Below are positions 40,249-50,879 of a DNA stretch of 64,000 nucleotides, piece after piece (positions within the stretch are counted from its first letter, which is position 1; each line of letters starts with the position of its first letter). Source of the stretch: Desulfovibrionaceae bacterium (GTDB lineage: Bacteria > Desulfobacterota > Desulfovibrionia > Desulfovibrionales > Desulfovibrionaceae); NCBI GenBank assembly GCA_022510785.1, contig JAFLSV010000010.1, forward strand, positions 1-64,000. Direction: 5' to 3'. The notes beneath the pieces are model-generated. The model was given only the letters and a program-made list of their open reading frames with translations, made no database searches and was not told where the DNA came from. A program made the translations under genes and the position numbers.

Positions 40249-41884
40249 GGGAGGAATGAGGCCATGTGCCGTTAAAGTTGCGGAGCAGGGCTATGGTGAA
40301 CAGGCGCCCCGGCTTGCCCCGGTGAGTGGACTGATAGGAAAAAAATGTGACCGAATCGAACATGGTATACAGTTTCCAGGGTCTGCCGCTTCCGGTGCTG
40401 ACAAATATGGCATCCCAGCCGATGCGCTTGTCACCCTGCTCGTCAGGCCCGGGCCACAAATCGTACTGGGAACGCCGCCGCCCGAAGTCCGCGCTGTAGG
40501 CCGCGGGCTGTCCCGGCGCATAAAAGGCCAGTTCGGCGGTAACATCGTATCCCTCTCCAAAGTAAAACACCTTGTCGGGATTGGGAAGGGCCCGCGTCAG
40601 TTCGTCCAGCTTATCGCCCAAATCAGCCCAGCCCTTAAGCCTTGAGGCGGGGTTCAGTTCCGGTGGCAGGGGCAGAGCGTTCTGGCCGAAAATGACGATA
40701 CAAAGCGCAAGGCCCAGCGCGGGCCACAGCACAGCCAGGCGGCAGGCCCGCGGCGAGCCCTGGCCCGTGAGCAGCCGCTCCAGGCCCGCGGCGGCCAGGA
40801 TAATGCCGCCCACATAGCACATGCCCGGCCAGTTTGCATAAATGCGGGTGTGGAAGCTCCACGCAAAGAGGCCCAGCCACAAGGGCCAGAACGAGCTGGC
40901 CAGAAGGGCCGCCAGTCTGACGCGGGCGGCGGAGTCCGTGCCGCTTGTCTCCCGCGCCTTTCCGCCGTCAGAGGCCTCTGGCGCGTTCGGGCCGTGCCAG
41001 GCCAGTCTGGCGGCGCGCCAGCCCGTGACCAGCATGAGCAGCATCCACCAGGGGGTGGTCACGCCGAACTGAGCGCCGAGAAATTCAGGCACGGTATCCA
41101 GACGGATGAGCGTTTCAGCAGCCGATCCGGTCACTCCCGCCAGTGTGCTCACGTGCAGGAGCCCTACCCAGCCGTTCTGCATATTCCAGACGAGAATGGG
41201 CAGGCAGCCGATGAGCGTGCCGGCGGCCATGGCTGCCAGGGCCCGCGCGGCCACGCCCGCGGGCATCAGGTCATGCCTGCGCAGAAGCAGAAAATAGGCA
41301 ATGGCCACGGCAAACTGGGCCAGCATCATATATTTGGCCAGGTTGCCCGCCGCCATGCACAGCCCCAGAAGGACAAGGGGCGCGGCGCGGGAGCCGCTCG
41401 ATTCGGAAGCCGGCCGGCTGAGAGCGTACAGGCAGAGCAGGCCGCCCAGCCAGCACAGCAGCAGAAGGTTGTCCGTGGTCATCAGAACGCCCGTGGCCAG
41501 AAAGAGCGGCATGGTATTGGCCACCACCAGGCAGAGCACGGCCAGGCGCGCTTTGCCCATGAGCCGGCTCACCCCGTACCACAGGATAATCTGGGCCAGT
41601 GTGGCGTTAATCACCGCGCCTATGCGTACACCCAGTTCCGTGGGGCCGAAGATCCGCGTCCACAGGCTGATGAACCAGGCAATGAGCGGCCCCTTGGAAT
41701 AATAGGACCACTGGAGGCGGCGCGACCAATCCCAGTACTGGGCTTCGTCCTGAACCAGATCAAGCTGGCCGGAGGCCACAAACCACAGGCGCACCGCCAG
41801 GCTGGCAGCCATAATGAGCCAGGCCCACAGGGCAGGGCGGCGTGTCAGTTCACCGAGCCACCGTTCTCGCAGGGAAAGCGTCAC
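40235..41884 (-). CDS. GT39/GT83 (ArnT/PMT-like) membrane glycosyltransferase
   Basis: QDEAQYWDWSRRLQWSYYSKGPLIAWFI; multi-TM; GTG start 5 nt from gatB stop. Confidence 0.82.
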   Translation of the reverse strand: MTLSLRERWLGELTRRPALWAWLIMAASLAVRLWFVASGQLDLVQDEAQYWDWSRRLQWSYYSKGPLIAWFISLWTRIFGPTELGVRIGAVINATLAQIILWYGVSRLMGKARLAVLCLVVANTMPLFLATGVLMTTDNLLLLCWLGGLLCLYALSRPASESSGSRAAPLVLLGLCMAAGNLAKYMMLAQFAVAIAYFLLLRRHDLMPAGVAARALAAMAAGTLIGCLPILVWNMQNGWVGLLHVSTLAGVTGSAAETLIRLDTVPEFLGAQFGVTTPWWMLLMLVTGWRAARLAWHGPNAPEASDGGKARETSGTDSAARVRLAALLASSFWPLWLGLFAWSFHTRIYANWPGMCYVGGIILAAAGLERLLTGQGSPRACRLAVLWPALGLALCIVIFGQNALPLPPELNPASRLKGWADLGDKLDELTRALPNPDKVFYFGEGYDVTAELAFYAPGQPAAYSADFGRRRSQYDLWPGPDEQGDKRIGWDAIFVSTGSGRPWKLYTMFDSVTFFSYQSTHRGKPGRLFTIALLRNFNGTWPHSSHAQY

Positions 41885-41888
41885 TCTG

Positions 41889-43322
41889 CTATCGCTCCAG
41901 ATGATGGGCCAGGGTTTCGTTGACCAGGGCCGGATTGGCCTTGCCGTGCATTTCGCGCATGACCTGACCAACAAAAAAGCTGATCAGCTTGGTTTTTCCA
42001 CCGCGGTACGCCTCAACCTCGGCCGGATTGGCGGCCAGCACCCTGGTCACGGCCGCCTCAATGGCGTTGCCGTCCGAAACCTGAACAAGACCCCGCCCGC
42101 GCACCAGTTCTTCGGGCATGGCCGTGCCGTCCATGAGCTCGGGGAAAATATCGGCCGCTATTTTGGCGCTGATGAGCCCCTGATCCACAATGCGGGCCAG
42201 TTCGGCCAGGGCCTCGGGGCGCAGCGCCATATCGGCCGTGGCTGCGCCATGTTGGTTAAGTTCGCGCAAAAGCGGGCCCAGCATGAGGTTGGCAATTTTG
42301 CGCGCTTCGGGATACAGGCGCGCCGCGTCCTCAAACAGGCGGGCCAGGTGCGGGTCGGCGGCCAGCAGTTCGGCATCCGGGGCGGGCAGTTTCCATTCAT
42401 CCATGAAGCGGGCCAGACGGGCGGCGGGCAGTTCCGGCTGGGTGGCCTTCCACTGCGTAAGCTCCTCATCCGTGATCACCACGGGCGGCAAGTCCGGGTC
42501 GGGGAAGTAGCGGTAGTCCTGGGCGTCCTCCTTGCCGCGCATGGCGTGCGTGATGTTGCGAACGCTGTCATAGAGCCGCGTTTCCTGAACCACCTGCTCT
42601 CCGTCGTCCAGGGCATCGCACTGCCGGGCAATTTCGTACTCGATGGCTTTTTGAACATGGCGGAACGAGTTGAGATTTTTGAGTTCGGTGCGTGTGCCCA
42701 GCCTGTCGCTGCCCCTGGGGCGCACGGAAACATTGGCGTCGCAGCGGAAGCTGCCTTCCTCCATATTGCCGTTGCTGATTCCCAGGCTGATCACCATGCC
42801 GTGCAGGGCCTTCAGGCAGGCGACAGCCTCCTCGGCGCTGCGCAGGTCGGGCTCGCTGACAATTTCAATCAGCGGGGTGCCCGCCCGGTTGAGATCCACA
42901 TAGCTGAGATTTTCGCCCTGCGGGTGGATATTCTTGCCCGCGTCGTCCTCAAGATGAATACGGGTGATGCCGATGCGCCGCGTCTTTCCGTTGACCGTGA
43001 TGTCCACATGACCGTGTTCGCACAAGGGCCGGTCATACTGGGATATCTGATAGTCCTTCGGCATGTCGGGATAAAAATAATTTTTGCGGGCAAACTGCGA
43101 GCGCTGGTTGATTTCGGCATGGACAGCCAGAGCCATGCGGCACGCATATTCCACGGCTTTGGCGTTGAGCACCGGCAAAACGCCCGGCATACCCGCGCAC
43201 ACTTCGCACACGTTGGTATTGGGCTCGTCGCCGAAGGAATTGGGGCAGGAACAGAACAGTTTGCTGGCCGTGGCCAGGTGCACATGGACTTCCAGACCGA
43301 TAACGGCTTCGTATTCCGGCAT
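41889..43322 (-). CDS. gatB: Asp/Glu-tRNA(Asn/Gln) amidotransferase subunit B
   Basis: [25 protein letters not shown]-like [17 protein letters not shown]. Confidence 0.96.
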   Translation of the reverse strand: MPEYEAVIGLEVHVHLATASKLFCSCPNSFGDEPNTNVCEVCAGMPGVLPVLNAKAVEYACRMALAVHAEINQRSQFARKNYFYPDMPKDYQISQYDRPLCEHGHVDITVNGKTRRIGITRIHLEDDAGKNIHPQGENLSYVDLNRAGTPLIEIVSEPDLRSAEEAVACLKALHGMVISLGISNGNMEEGSFRCDANVSVRPRGSDRLGTRTELKNLNSFRHVQKAIEYEIARQCDALDDGEQVVQETRLYDSVRNITHAMRGKEDAQDYRYFPDPDLPPVVITDEELTQWKATQPELPAARLARFMDEWKLPAPDAELLAADPHLARLFEDAARLYPEARKIANLMLGPLLRELNQHGAATADMALRPEALAELARIVDQGLISAKIAADIFPELMDGTAMPEELVRGRGLVQVSDGNAIEAAVTRVLAANPAEVEAYRGGKTKLISFFVGQVMREMHGKANPALVNETLAHHLER

Positions 43323-43456
43323 GGGGATACTCCAGACAGGCGTAAGGTTGCGCCGCGCGAGAACCGCAGGCTGCGCGCGGAGCGGCTTGATGTCTACCAT
43401 GATTTGCGCGGCGCCTCAAGGCTGTCTGGCGCGTGTGCAGGGCCGGCGCAAGGCCG

Positions 43457-44344
43457 TCAGCGGGGCAAGGCGTAGTTGCCCGGCCCGGGCAGAATGAAGC
43501 CCCGCTGCCCAAGACGGCGCAGATACCAGCGCGGATCGCGCACCAGCAACGGGGTTTTGCCATGCACGCCATGGACTTCAACAACATCGCCGCATTGCAG
43601 GGGCAGGCTTTCCTGACCGTCCACAGTCAGATGCACGTCGTCGTTGTCGCCTGAAGCGGTCAGCGTGATGGGCGTGGCGCCCGGCAGAACAAGAGGCGGA
43701 AAGGCTCCGGCAAAGGGGCTGATGGCGGTTATAATCTGGGCGTCCAGGGCGGGAAAGGCCAAAGGGCCGCCGGAAGAGGCGGAATAGGCCGTGGCCCCCA
43801 TGGGGGTGGACAGGATGAGTCCGTCGCAGCGCAGACGGCTGAGAAGCACGCCGTCCGCCGTAAGGTCAAGGGACACGGCGCGGGCCACCTGTCCCCTGGC
43901 GGCCACCACGTCGTTAATGGCCCATCCTGAGGCCAGGAGGCGTGGTGCGCCGTGGGCGCCGGGGCGCAGCACCCGCCAGGCCAGGGCTGTGTGATATTCC
44001 GTATGAAAGTGCCCGGCGAACAGCGCTTCCAGCCAGCCTTGCCAGTCATCGGCGGGCACTTCGGCCAGAAAGCCCACCCGTCCGAAATTGACGCCGAGCA
44101 GCGGGATGCCCAAATCGGCCAGAGCCCGCGCCGCGCCCAGCATGGCCCCATCGCCGCCAAGCACAACGGCGGCGTCGGCGTGAGATCCGGCTTTGGCCAG
44201 GGCCTCACCGTTCTGGCGGGAGGAGAGGCAAAGGGTCTCCACACCACGCGATCGCAGCCACAGATCCATGGCCTGGCCGATTTTTCTGGCCTTCGCGTGA
44301 TGTTCCTTGATAATGAGAAGCAGGCGGGAAATGGATAGGCGCAT
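43457..44344 (-). CDS. nadK: NAD kinase
   Basis: VVLGGDGAMLGAAR; GVNFGRVGFLAEV; STPMGATAYSASSGGP. Confidence 0.94.
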   Translation of the reverse strand: MRLSISRLLLIIKEHHAKARKIGQAMDLWLRSRGVETLCLSSRQNGEALAKAGSHADAAVVLGGDGAMLGAARALADLGIPLLGVNFGRVGFLAEVPADDWQGWLEALFAGHFHTEYHTALAWRVLRPGAHGAPRLLASGWAINDVVAARGQVARAVSLDLTADGVLLSRLRCDGLILSTPMGATAYSASSGGPLAFPALDAQIITAISPFAGAFPPLVLPGATPITLTASGDNDDVHLTVDGQESLPLQCGDVVEVHGVHGKTPLLVRDPRWYLRRLGQRGFILPGPGNYALPR

Positions 44345-44525
44345 GAGTGTTCGTGTACGCCAAAGCGGGCCGGGCCGCAATGCCAGGCTCTGGAGCGCGG
44401 ATCGCCGAAGCCCGGGCGGCCATTGTCAGGGCGGGCTCTTTGGCGTAAGACATATTGCTCTGAACCTGCGGGAGCTGCTGAAGACGGCCTTTGTGCACGG
44501 TCGTCGCGTAAAGGAAACCATCACC

Positions 44526-45143
44526 ATGATGAGCCCCAACCAAATTATCCGTGAGCACGCCGAGGAAGGCGCGCGCCTGCGCGTCGCGTATCTGAACGCT
44601 GAAGCCGAGCGCATTGACGCTGCCGCCCGCTTTATGGCGCAAGGCCTGGCCGCTGGCGGCCGGATTCTGATTTGCGGCAACGGCGGCAGCGCGGCCGATG
44701 CCCAGCACATGAGCGGCGAACTGGTGGGCCGCTTTCTCATGGAGCGTCCCTCCCTGCCCGCCGTGGCCCTGACTGTGGATACTTCTGTCCTGACGGCCGT
44801 GGGCAACGACTACGGCTATGATGAGGTGTTCGCCCGGCAGGTGCGGGGGCTGGGCCGCCCCGGCGATGTGCTGGTGGCCATATCCACATCGGGCAAAAGC
44901 CCCAATATCATCAAGGCGCTGGAGGCCGCCCGCGCCGTCGGGCTGGGCACTGTGGGCCTCACCGGCAAGGGGGGCGGCCTTATGCCGCCCCTGTGCGACT
45001 ATCTGTTCCATGTTGAGCATACGCTCACCCCGCTTATTCAGGAAGTCCACGGCGCGCTGGTGCATCTGCTCTGCCGCCTGGTGGACTGGTATTTGTTTGA
45101 AAACGCCGCCGCGCTTCGGAACCCGGCGGCGGAAGGAGTCTGA
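44526..45143 (+). CDS. gmhA: Phosphoheptose isomerase (SIS domain)
   Basis: ILICGNGGSAADAQHMSGELVGRF; LVAISTSGKSPNIIKALE. Confidence 0.93.
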   Translation: MMSPNQIIREHAEEGARLRVAYLNAEAERIDAAARFMAQGLAAGGRILICGNGGSAADAQHMSGELVGRFLMERPSLPAVALTVDTSVLTAVGNDYGYDEVFARQVRGLGRPGDVLVAISTSGKSPNIIKALEAARAVGLGTVGLTGKGGGLMPPLCDYLFHVEHTLTPLIQEVHGALVHLLCRLVDWYLFENAAALRNPAAEGV

Positions 45144-45145
45144 CC

Positions 45146-45379
45146 ATGCCCATGTACGAATATCAGTGCAAAAGCTGCATGCGGGAATTTGAAGAACTGG
45201 TGTTCGGCGACGAGCGGCCTGTCTGTCCCCACTGCCATTCGGCCAATACGGAAAAACTCGTGTCCCGTCCCTGCGCCTGCCGCCGGGAGGGCGGAACGCC
45301 GGGCGAGTTTGGCGCCTCCGCTTCCGGCGGCGGCTGTTCCGGCTGTTCCGGCGGTTCCTGCGCGTCCTGCGGTCATTAA
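45146..45379 (+). CDS. FmdB-family zinc-ribbon protein
   Basis: [32 protein letters not shown]. Confidence 0.9.
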   Translation: MPMYEYQCKSCMREFEELVFGDERPVCPHCHSANTEKLVSRPCACRREGGTPGEFGASASGGGCSGCSGGSCASCGH

Positions 45380-45447
45380 AGGCGCCGCGCATATGGCTTG
45401 CGCGAGACGGGCCATCGTCCATGCGGAGCTCTAAGGATGAAGCGGGG

Positions 45448-46410
45448 ATGAAAAAAATTGTCATCGCCACGCGCGGCAGCGCGCTGGCTCTGTGGCAGGC
45501 CGGCCATATCAGGGCACGCCTGAAGGCTCGCGCGGCATGCGAGGGCCGTGAACTGACCGTGGAGCTCCTGGTGCTCAAAACCCGGGGTGACGTGATTCTG
45601 GATGTTCCTTTGGCCAGGGTGGGCGGCAAGGGTCTGTTTGTCAAGGAAATTGAGGAAGCCCTGCTGGACGGCAGGGCCGATCTGGCCGTGCACAGCATGA
45701 AGGATGTGCCCATGCAGCTGCCCGCCGGGCTGATTTTGGGTGCCGTGCCCGAGCGCGAGGTTCACGGCGACCTTTTTTTGTCCGAGCGCTGGCCCTCTCT
45801 GGACGCGCTGCCCCATGGGGCGCGGCTGGGTACCAGCAGTCTGCGCCGGCAGGCCCAGGTGCTGCATCTGCGGCCTGATCTGAAGATCGCCATGCTGCGG
45901 GGCAATGTGGAAACCCGCCTGCGCAAGATGCGCGAGGGGCAATACGACGCCATTATCCTGGCGTCGGCTGGGATCAGGCGCCTGGGCCTTGGCGCGGGAT
46001 ATCAGGAGGAGCTGGGGCCGCCCCGCTTCGTGTCCGCCGTGGGGCAGGGGGCACTGGGCGTGGAAATGCGCGCCGACCGCGACGACGTGCGGGAACTGAC
46101 CGCCTTCCTGGAGCACCGGCCCACCCGCCTGTGCGTCATGGCGGAGCGCGGCCTGCTGGCCGGACTGGACGGCGGCTGTCAGGTGCCCATCGGCGGCCAC
46201 GCCAGCCTGGACGGAGACACGCTGAGCCTGGCCGGCATGGTGGCCGAACCCGACGGCACGGTGGTGCTGCGCCGCCTGGCGCGGGGAGTCGTGACGGACG
46301 ACGCCGGAGCGGACGCCCTGGGGCGTTCTCTGGCGGAGGAGCTGCTGGAGGCGGGCGCCCGCCGCATTTTGGAAAAACTCTACGCCGAAGATTCCGAAGG
46401 ATGCTCATGA
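45448..46410 (+). CDS. hemC: Porphobilinogen deaminase HemC
   Basis: [38 protein letters not shown]. Confidence 0.96.
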   Translation: MKKIVIATRGSALALWQAGHIRARLKARAACEGRELTVELLVLKTRGDVILDVPLARVGGKGLFVKEIEEALLDGRADLAVHSMKDVPMQLPAGLILGAVPEREVHGDLFLSERWPSLDALPHGARLGTSSLRRQAQVLHLRPDLKIAMLRGNVETRLRKMREGQYDAIILASAGIRRLGLGAGYQEELGPPRFVSAVGQGALGVEMRADRDDVRELTAFLEHRPTRLCVMAERGLLAGLDGGCQVPIGGHASLDGDTLSLAGMVAEPDGTVVLRRLARGVVTDDAGADALGRSLAEELLEAGARRILEKLYAEDSEGCS

Positions 46411-48863
46411 GCCCTGTTTCCCGTCCCGTGCATTCCCTGCCCCCCGAACGACTGAACGCCAACTGGCCGCCCGGGCGCATCCCCTGGGAGACCAGTGACG
46501 CCATCCCCCGCGGCGGGCGGCACCGGCCTCCGCAGCCCCGCGCGCTCCAGGCCCTGGAGCTGGCCCTGCACATCCGCGCCGAAGGGTATAACGTGTACCT
46601 GGCCGGAGAATCCGATCTGGGGCGCACCTATATGCTGCGCGATTTTCTCGCGCCCCGCGCGCGCAGGGAGGCCACTCCCCCGGATTTGCTCTATGTCAAC
46701 AACTTTGACGATCCCGACCGGCCCCTGCTTTTGCAGGTTCCGGCCGGACAGGGGCGGCAGATCAAGTCCTCGGTGGCTGGTGCCCTGCATCAGGTGCGGC
46801 GCGAGCTGCCCGTGCGGCTGGAGGCCGATTCCTACGTCAAAAAGCGGGGAGAGCTGCTCAATCGTTTTCAGTCCGCCCGCGCCAGACTGCTCAAGGAGAT
46901 GGACAGCCGGGCGGAAGACAAGGGCTTCCATCTGGATGTGGATGATCAGGGCAGCCTGACGCTGTATCCCCTGATCGAGGGCAAGCGCCCGAGCGAGGAA
47001 GAGTTTGAAAAACTCGACGCCCAGCTGCGCCAGTCGCTCAAGCGCAAGGGCGATGCCCTGCTGCGGGCCATGGCCGGGCTGGTGCGCAAAATGGCGCAGG
47101 CCGAGCGCGCTTTCCGCCTGGGAGAAAAGGAACTGGAGTGCGAGGTGGCGGGCGCTGTGCTTGACCGCTATCTGACGCCCGTGGCGGAACGCGCCTGCCG
47201 CAGCGCGGCGGATACGGCCTGCGTGGAGGCGCTCCACGCTTTTTTCGAGCGCATGAGGGCCGATATTCTGGACAATGTGGAGTCCTTTCTGCCCCGCGAG
47301 GCCCAGACCGCCCTGTCCCTGCCCTTTGAACCCTCGCCGCCGCTTCCGCCGGAGCCGGATTCATGGCGCTACGACATCAATCTGTTCGTGGACAACAGCC
47401 TCACCAAAGGCGCGCCCATTGTGGTGGATGATCACCCCACGTTCACCAACCTCCTCGGCTGTGTGGAGCGCGAGGCGGAAATGGGGGCCCTGGTGACGGA
47501 CTTCACGCTGATCAAGGCGGGCTCATTGCACCGGGCCAATGGCGGCTATCTTGTGCTGCACATGGATGAGGTGCTGCAGCATCACGGCGCGTGGGAAGGG
47601 CTCATGCGCTCCCTGCGCTCCGGCCTGGCCCGGGTGGAGGAAGCGGCCGACGGTCAGGACAGCGTCCGGACCAAGGGCATTGAACCCCAGGCCCTGGCCC
47701 TGAACCTGAAAGTGGTGCTGGTGGGCTCGGACGAACTGTACGAAACCCTGCTGGAGCATGACGATCGCTTTTCCAAGCTGTTCAAAATCAAGGCTCAGAT
47801 GTCCTGTGAAACCGAACGCAGCGCCGCGGGTGTGCGCGGCTGGCTGCAAAGTCTGGCACGGGTCATTGACGAGGCTTCCCTATTGCCCTTCCGGCGCGAC
47901 GCCCTGGCCGGTCTGGTGGATTATGGATCATGGCTGTGTGAGGATCACCGCAAGCTGTCGCTCAAGTTTCCCCTAGTGCGCGAGGTCATGATCGAAGCTT
48001 CGGCCCTGGCCGCCATCAGCGGCGCGTCAGCGGTGGATCGGGCCACGCTGAACCGGGCACTGGAGGGGCAGTTGTACCGGGCCAATCTGATGGAAGAACT
48101 GTTCATGGAGGAGTACGACCGCGATCTGATCAAGATCCGGACCTCCGGGGCCGAGGTGGGCCTGGTCAACGGCTTGTCCGTGACCTGGAACGGCGATTTC
48201 GAATTCGGCCTGCCCCATCAGATTTCCTGCACCGTGGGCGTGGGACACGGCGGCATTATTGACCTGGAGCGCGAGGCCGAGCTGGGCGGCCCCATCCACA
48301 CCAAGGCCATGATGATCCTCAAAAGCTATCTTGTGGATCAGTTCGCCCATAACAAGCCTCTGGTGCTGACCGGCAGCCTGTGTTTCGAGCAGAGCTATAC
48401 CGGCATTGAGGGAGACTCGGCCTCCGGCGCGGAACTGGCGGCCTTGCTGTCGGCCATTTCCCGGGTGCCGTTGCGCCTGTCCCTGGCCTTTACCGGAGCG
48501 GTGAGCCAGTCCGGCCAGATTATGGCCGTGGGCGGCGTCACGCGCAAAATTGAGGGTTTTTTCGAACTGTGCTCCCGCCGCGGCCTGACGGGCGAGCAGG
48601 GCGTGATCATCCCGCGCGACAATATCGAGCACCTCATGCTGGATGCGAAGGTGGTGGAGGCCGTGCGCCAGGGGCGTTTTGCCGTGTACCCGGTGACGCA
48701 CATCAGCCAGGCGCTGGAGCTTTTGACCGGACTGCCCGCGGGGCGGCGCCGCAAGGATGGCTCCTTCCCCAGGGGCTCCCTGTTCCGCCTGGTGGATGAC
48801 CGTTTGCACGATTTGGGCTGGCTGGCCGAGCATTCGTTCAAGACCCGCCGGCGCAAGGGCTGA
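46407..48863 (+). CDS. Lon-like ATP-dependent protease (AAA+/S16, LonB-like)
   Basis: [82 protein letters not shown]. Confidence 0.9.
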   Translation: MSPVSRPVHSLPPERLNANWPPGRIPWETSDAIPRGGRHRPPQPRALQALELALHIRAEGYNVYLAGESDLGRTYMLRDFLAPRARREATPPDLLYVNNFDDPDRPLLLQVPAGQGRQIKSSVAGALHQVRRELPVRLEADSYVKKRGELLNRFQSARARLLKEMDSRAEDKGFHLDVDDQGSLTLYPLIEGKRPSEEEFEKLDAQLRQSLKRKGDALLRAMAGLVRKMAQAERAFRLGEKELECEVAGAVLDRYLTPVAERACRSAADTACVEALHAFFERMRADILDNVESFLPREAQTALSLPFEPSPPLPPEPDSWRYDINLFVDNSLTKGAPIVVDDHPTFTNLLGCVEREAEMGALVTDFTLIKAGSLHRANGGYLVLHMDEVLQHHGAWEGLMRSLRSGLARVEEAADGQDSVRTKGIEPQALALNLKVVLVGSDELYETLLEHDDRFSKLFKIKAQMSCETERSAAGVRGWLQSLARVIDEASLLPFRRDALAGLVDYGSWLCEDHRKLSLKFPLVREVMIEASALAAISGASAVDRATLNRALEGQLYRANLMEELFMEEYDRDLIKIRTSGAEVGLVNGLSVTWNGDFEFGLPHQISCTVGVGHGGIIDLEREAELGGPIHTKAMMILKSYLVDQFAHNKPLVLTGSLCFEQSYTGIEGDSASGAELAALLSAISRVPLRLSLAFTGAVSQSGQIMAVGGVTRKIEGFFELCSRRGLTGEQGVIIPRDNIEHLMLDAKVVEAVRQGRFAVYPVTHISQALELLTGLPAGRRRKDGSFPRGSLFRLVDDRLHDLGWLAEHSFKTRRRKG

Positions 48864-48912
48864 AAGCGCAGAGCGCCCTGAACGGCGAGCGGGCGGGGCC
48901 GCCTTTTGCCTG

Positions 48913-49986
48913 TCATGGAGTCAGGCCGTCTTCTTCATAGCGCTTGGGGCAGGCCCGGCAGGGACGGGGTGGTTCGTTGGCGCACAGGCGGGCGCGGTAT
49001 TCCGCATAGGCCGGATCATTCCACAGATCCCAGGCGTTCCGCTCCAGAACGGAACCAAAGCGCTGCCGCCGATCGCCCGGGTGGCCCGGCGGCACGGCGG
49101 CGGGCACGTTGAGATATATGCAGGGCGACACGGTGCCCTCGGCGTCCACATAGACGGTACGTCCGGCATTTTCACGGCACACGGGCAGGGGAAGCGGCCC
49201 GGGCAGGGCGTAGTGGAAGCCGCGTCCGGCAGCCCGCGCGCGGCGCGCGGCCTCGTCCAGCAGGGCCTGGGCGGCGTTTCGCCGTGCCCTGGCCTCGGCC
49301 GTGACCGGGGGAGCGAAGGCCAGCGCTTCCTGCCCCGGCGCGGCGATGTAGTCCAGGGTGCTGACCACGGCGGCGTGCACATCCAGCTCGTCCATGAGAT
49401 CGGGCAGTCTGGCCACGGCGTCCATGCGGTCGGCCAGCATCAGATAAGCGATATGAATTTCCAGATGCACGCCGCCTCTGGCCTTGCGCACCCGCTGGAG
49501 CGTGCGCACGGCCTCCACGGTCTGCGCGAAGGGGACGCCCGCGCGGGCCGCGTTGGACGCCTCGTCCGTGCCCGCCAGCGAAAAGGCCGCCACATCCAGG
49601 CCGCTGTCCACCAGCCGGGCGGCAATCCCGTCGTCCATGCGCAGACCGCAGGTGGTGGTGGACACCGCGCACCCGGCCCGCCTGGCAAAGGCCGCGAAGT
49701 CGAAAAAGCGGGGGTGCAGCAGGGGCTCTCCCCAGCCCTGGAGATGGGCCCGGCGGCTGCGGCGCAAGAGCGGCCACAGGGCCGCCATGACTTCGGCCGT
49801 CATGCCGCGCGACCGCCACACGTCGGCCAGCGTGCTGTGCGGACAATATATGCAGCGCCCCGGACAGGCGGAACTGACCTCTATCTGGATGCAGTCCAGA
49901 GGCCGGGGCGGGCTGAGAAAGGCGTCGCGTATCTCCTGCCACAGGCCGGGCCGGAAGGCCGGGTTCGCCAGAGGATCGCCGCTCAC
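48913..49986 (-). CDS. Radical SAM protein with SPASM-like C-terminal cysteines
   Basis: CPGRCIYCPHS; C-terminal CIYLNVP...CRACPKRYEEDG; likely GTG start overlapping upstream TGA (GTGA). Confidence 0.85.
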   Translation of the reverse strand: MSGDPLANPAFRPGLWQEIRDAFLSPPRPLDCIQIEVSSACPGRCIYCPHSTLADVWRSRGMTAEVMAALWPLLRRSRRAHLQGWGEPLLHPRFFDFAAFARRAGCAVSTTTCGLRMDDGIAARLVDSGLDVAAFSLAGTDEASNAARAGVPFAQTVEAVRTLQRVRKARGGVHLEIHIAYLMLADRMDAVARLPDLMDELDVHAAVVSTLDYIAAPGQEALAFAPPVTAEARARRNAAQALLDEAARRARAAGRGFHYALPGPLPLPVCRENAGRTVYVDAEGTVSPCIYLNVPAAVPPGHPGDRRQRFGSVLERNAWDLWNDPAYAEYRARLCANEPPRPCRACPKRYEEDGLTP

Positions 49987-50879
49987 GACGCGCCCGGGGT
50001 GAAGAATGCGGCCAGCCGGGCCAGCCGGCCCCGGCGCGGCAGATGCCAGGAGGTTTCCACATAGGGCAGCCAGGGTCTGGCCTGCCATTTACGCTTGAAA
50101 AAGGCCACGCCGGGGTTGATGCCCAAACCCAGATTGAGCAGGCTGTGGCCCCGTTCCACGGCTTCATTCAGCAGGGCGTGGAACACGGCGTCGGCACAGC
50201 CGGGAGGGCTGTCCTGCCGCCGGAAGGCGAACATATAGAACGCTACGGCCAAAGAGCTGTAGTCGCCCACGGCAAAGGCCCGCAGGGTTCCGTCCTGCCG
50301 GTCGCGCGCGGCGAAGAGCAGGGCCCCCGGCACGGCGGCAAGGTAGTCACCGATCCGGCTGTATATGGCGCGCGTGCCTTCGGCCAGGGGACGGGTGCGC
50401 AGATAGTCGTCCACCAGATCCCTGGCTTCGGGGCCCCAGCCCTCCACCGCCACGCTGACCTCGCGCCGCGCCCGGCGCAGCATGTTGCGAACCTTGCCGG
50501 TGGCGGGCGCAAAGGGTGGAGAGGAGGGCAGATCCAGGGCCCACCAGGCGTCCGCTTCGGCGCTTTCCGCCTGAGGGGGGGCGCATGCGGGCCGGCGGGG
50601 CCCCAGCACGGTGACGCGCCTGGCATGCGCGGCGTCTACGGATGCGGCCACGACCTCTTCCCAGTCCTGGGAGGAACGTTCCGCGCCATAGCTGTCATAG
50701 GCCGCCAGAATGAGCTCGTCGCCCGCCGTGTATTGCAGAAAGCCCGCGGGGGACAGGCTGGGAACAACATCGGCCACGGCCAGGACATAGGCGGGCGACT
50801 GTTCCGGCACCACGGCCGAGGCCGCCAGCCCGGCCATCTGTGGCGAAAGCGTCGCGGCCTGCGGGGGCAAGATCGTCAT
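49983..50879 (-). CDS. GNAT-like acyltransferase (BioF2-like/FemAB-like fold)
   Basis: HSLLNLGLGINPGVAFFKRKWQARPWLPYVETSW. Confidence 0.7.
   Translation of the reverse strand: MTILPPQAATLSPQMAGLAASAVVPEQSPAYVLAVADVVPSLSPAGFLQYTAGDELILAAYDSYGAERSSQDWEEVVAASVDAAHARRVTVLGPRRPACAPPQAESAEADAWWALDLPSSPPFAPATGKVRNMLRRARREVSVAVEGWGPEARDLVDDYLRTRPLAEGTRAIYSRIGDYLAAVPGALLFAARDRQDGTLRAFAVGDYSSLAVAFYMFAFRRQDSPPGCADAVFHALLNEAVERGHSLLNLGLGINPGVAFFKRKWQARPWLPYVETSWHLPRRGRLARLAAFFTPGAS

Noticed and set aside
41814-43475. 553-aa plus-strand ORF
   Set aside because: Antisense shadow of gatB
48757-50064. 435-aa plus-strand ORF
   Set aside because: Antisense to the radical SAM gene and overlapping the end of the Lon-like gene; no domain
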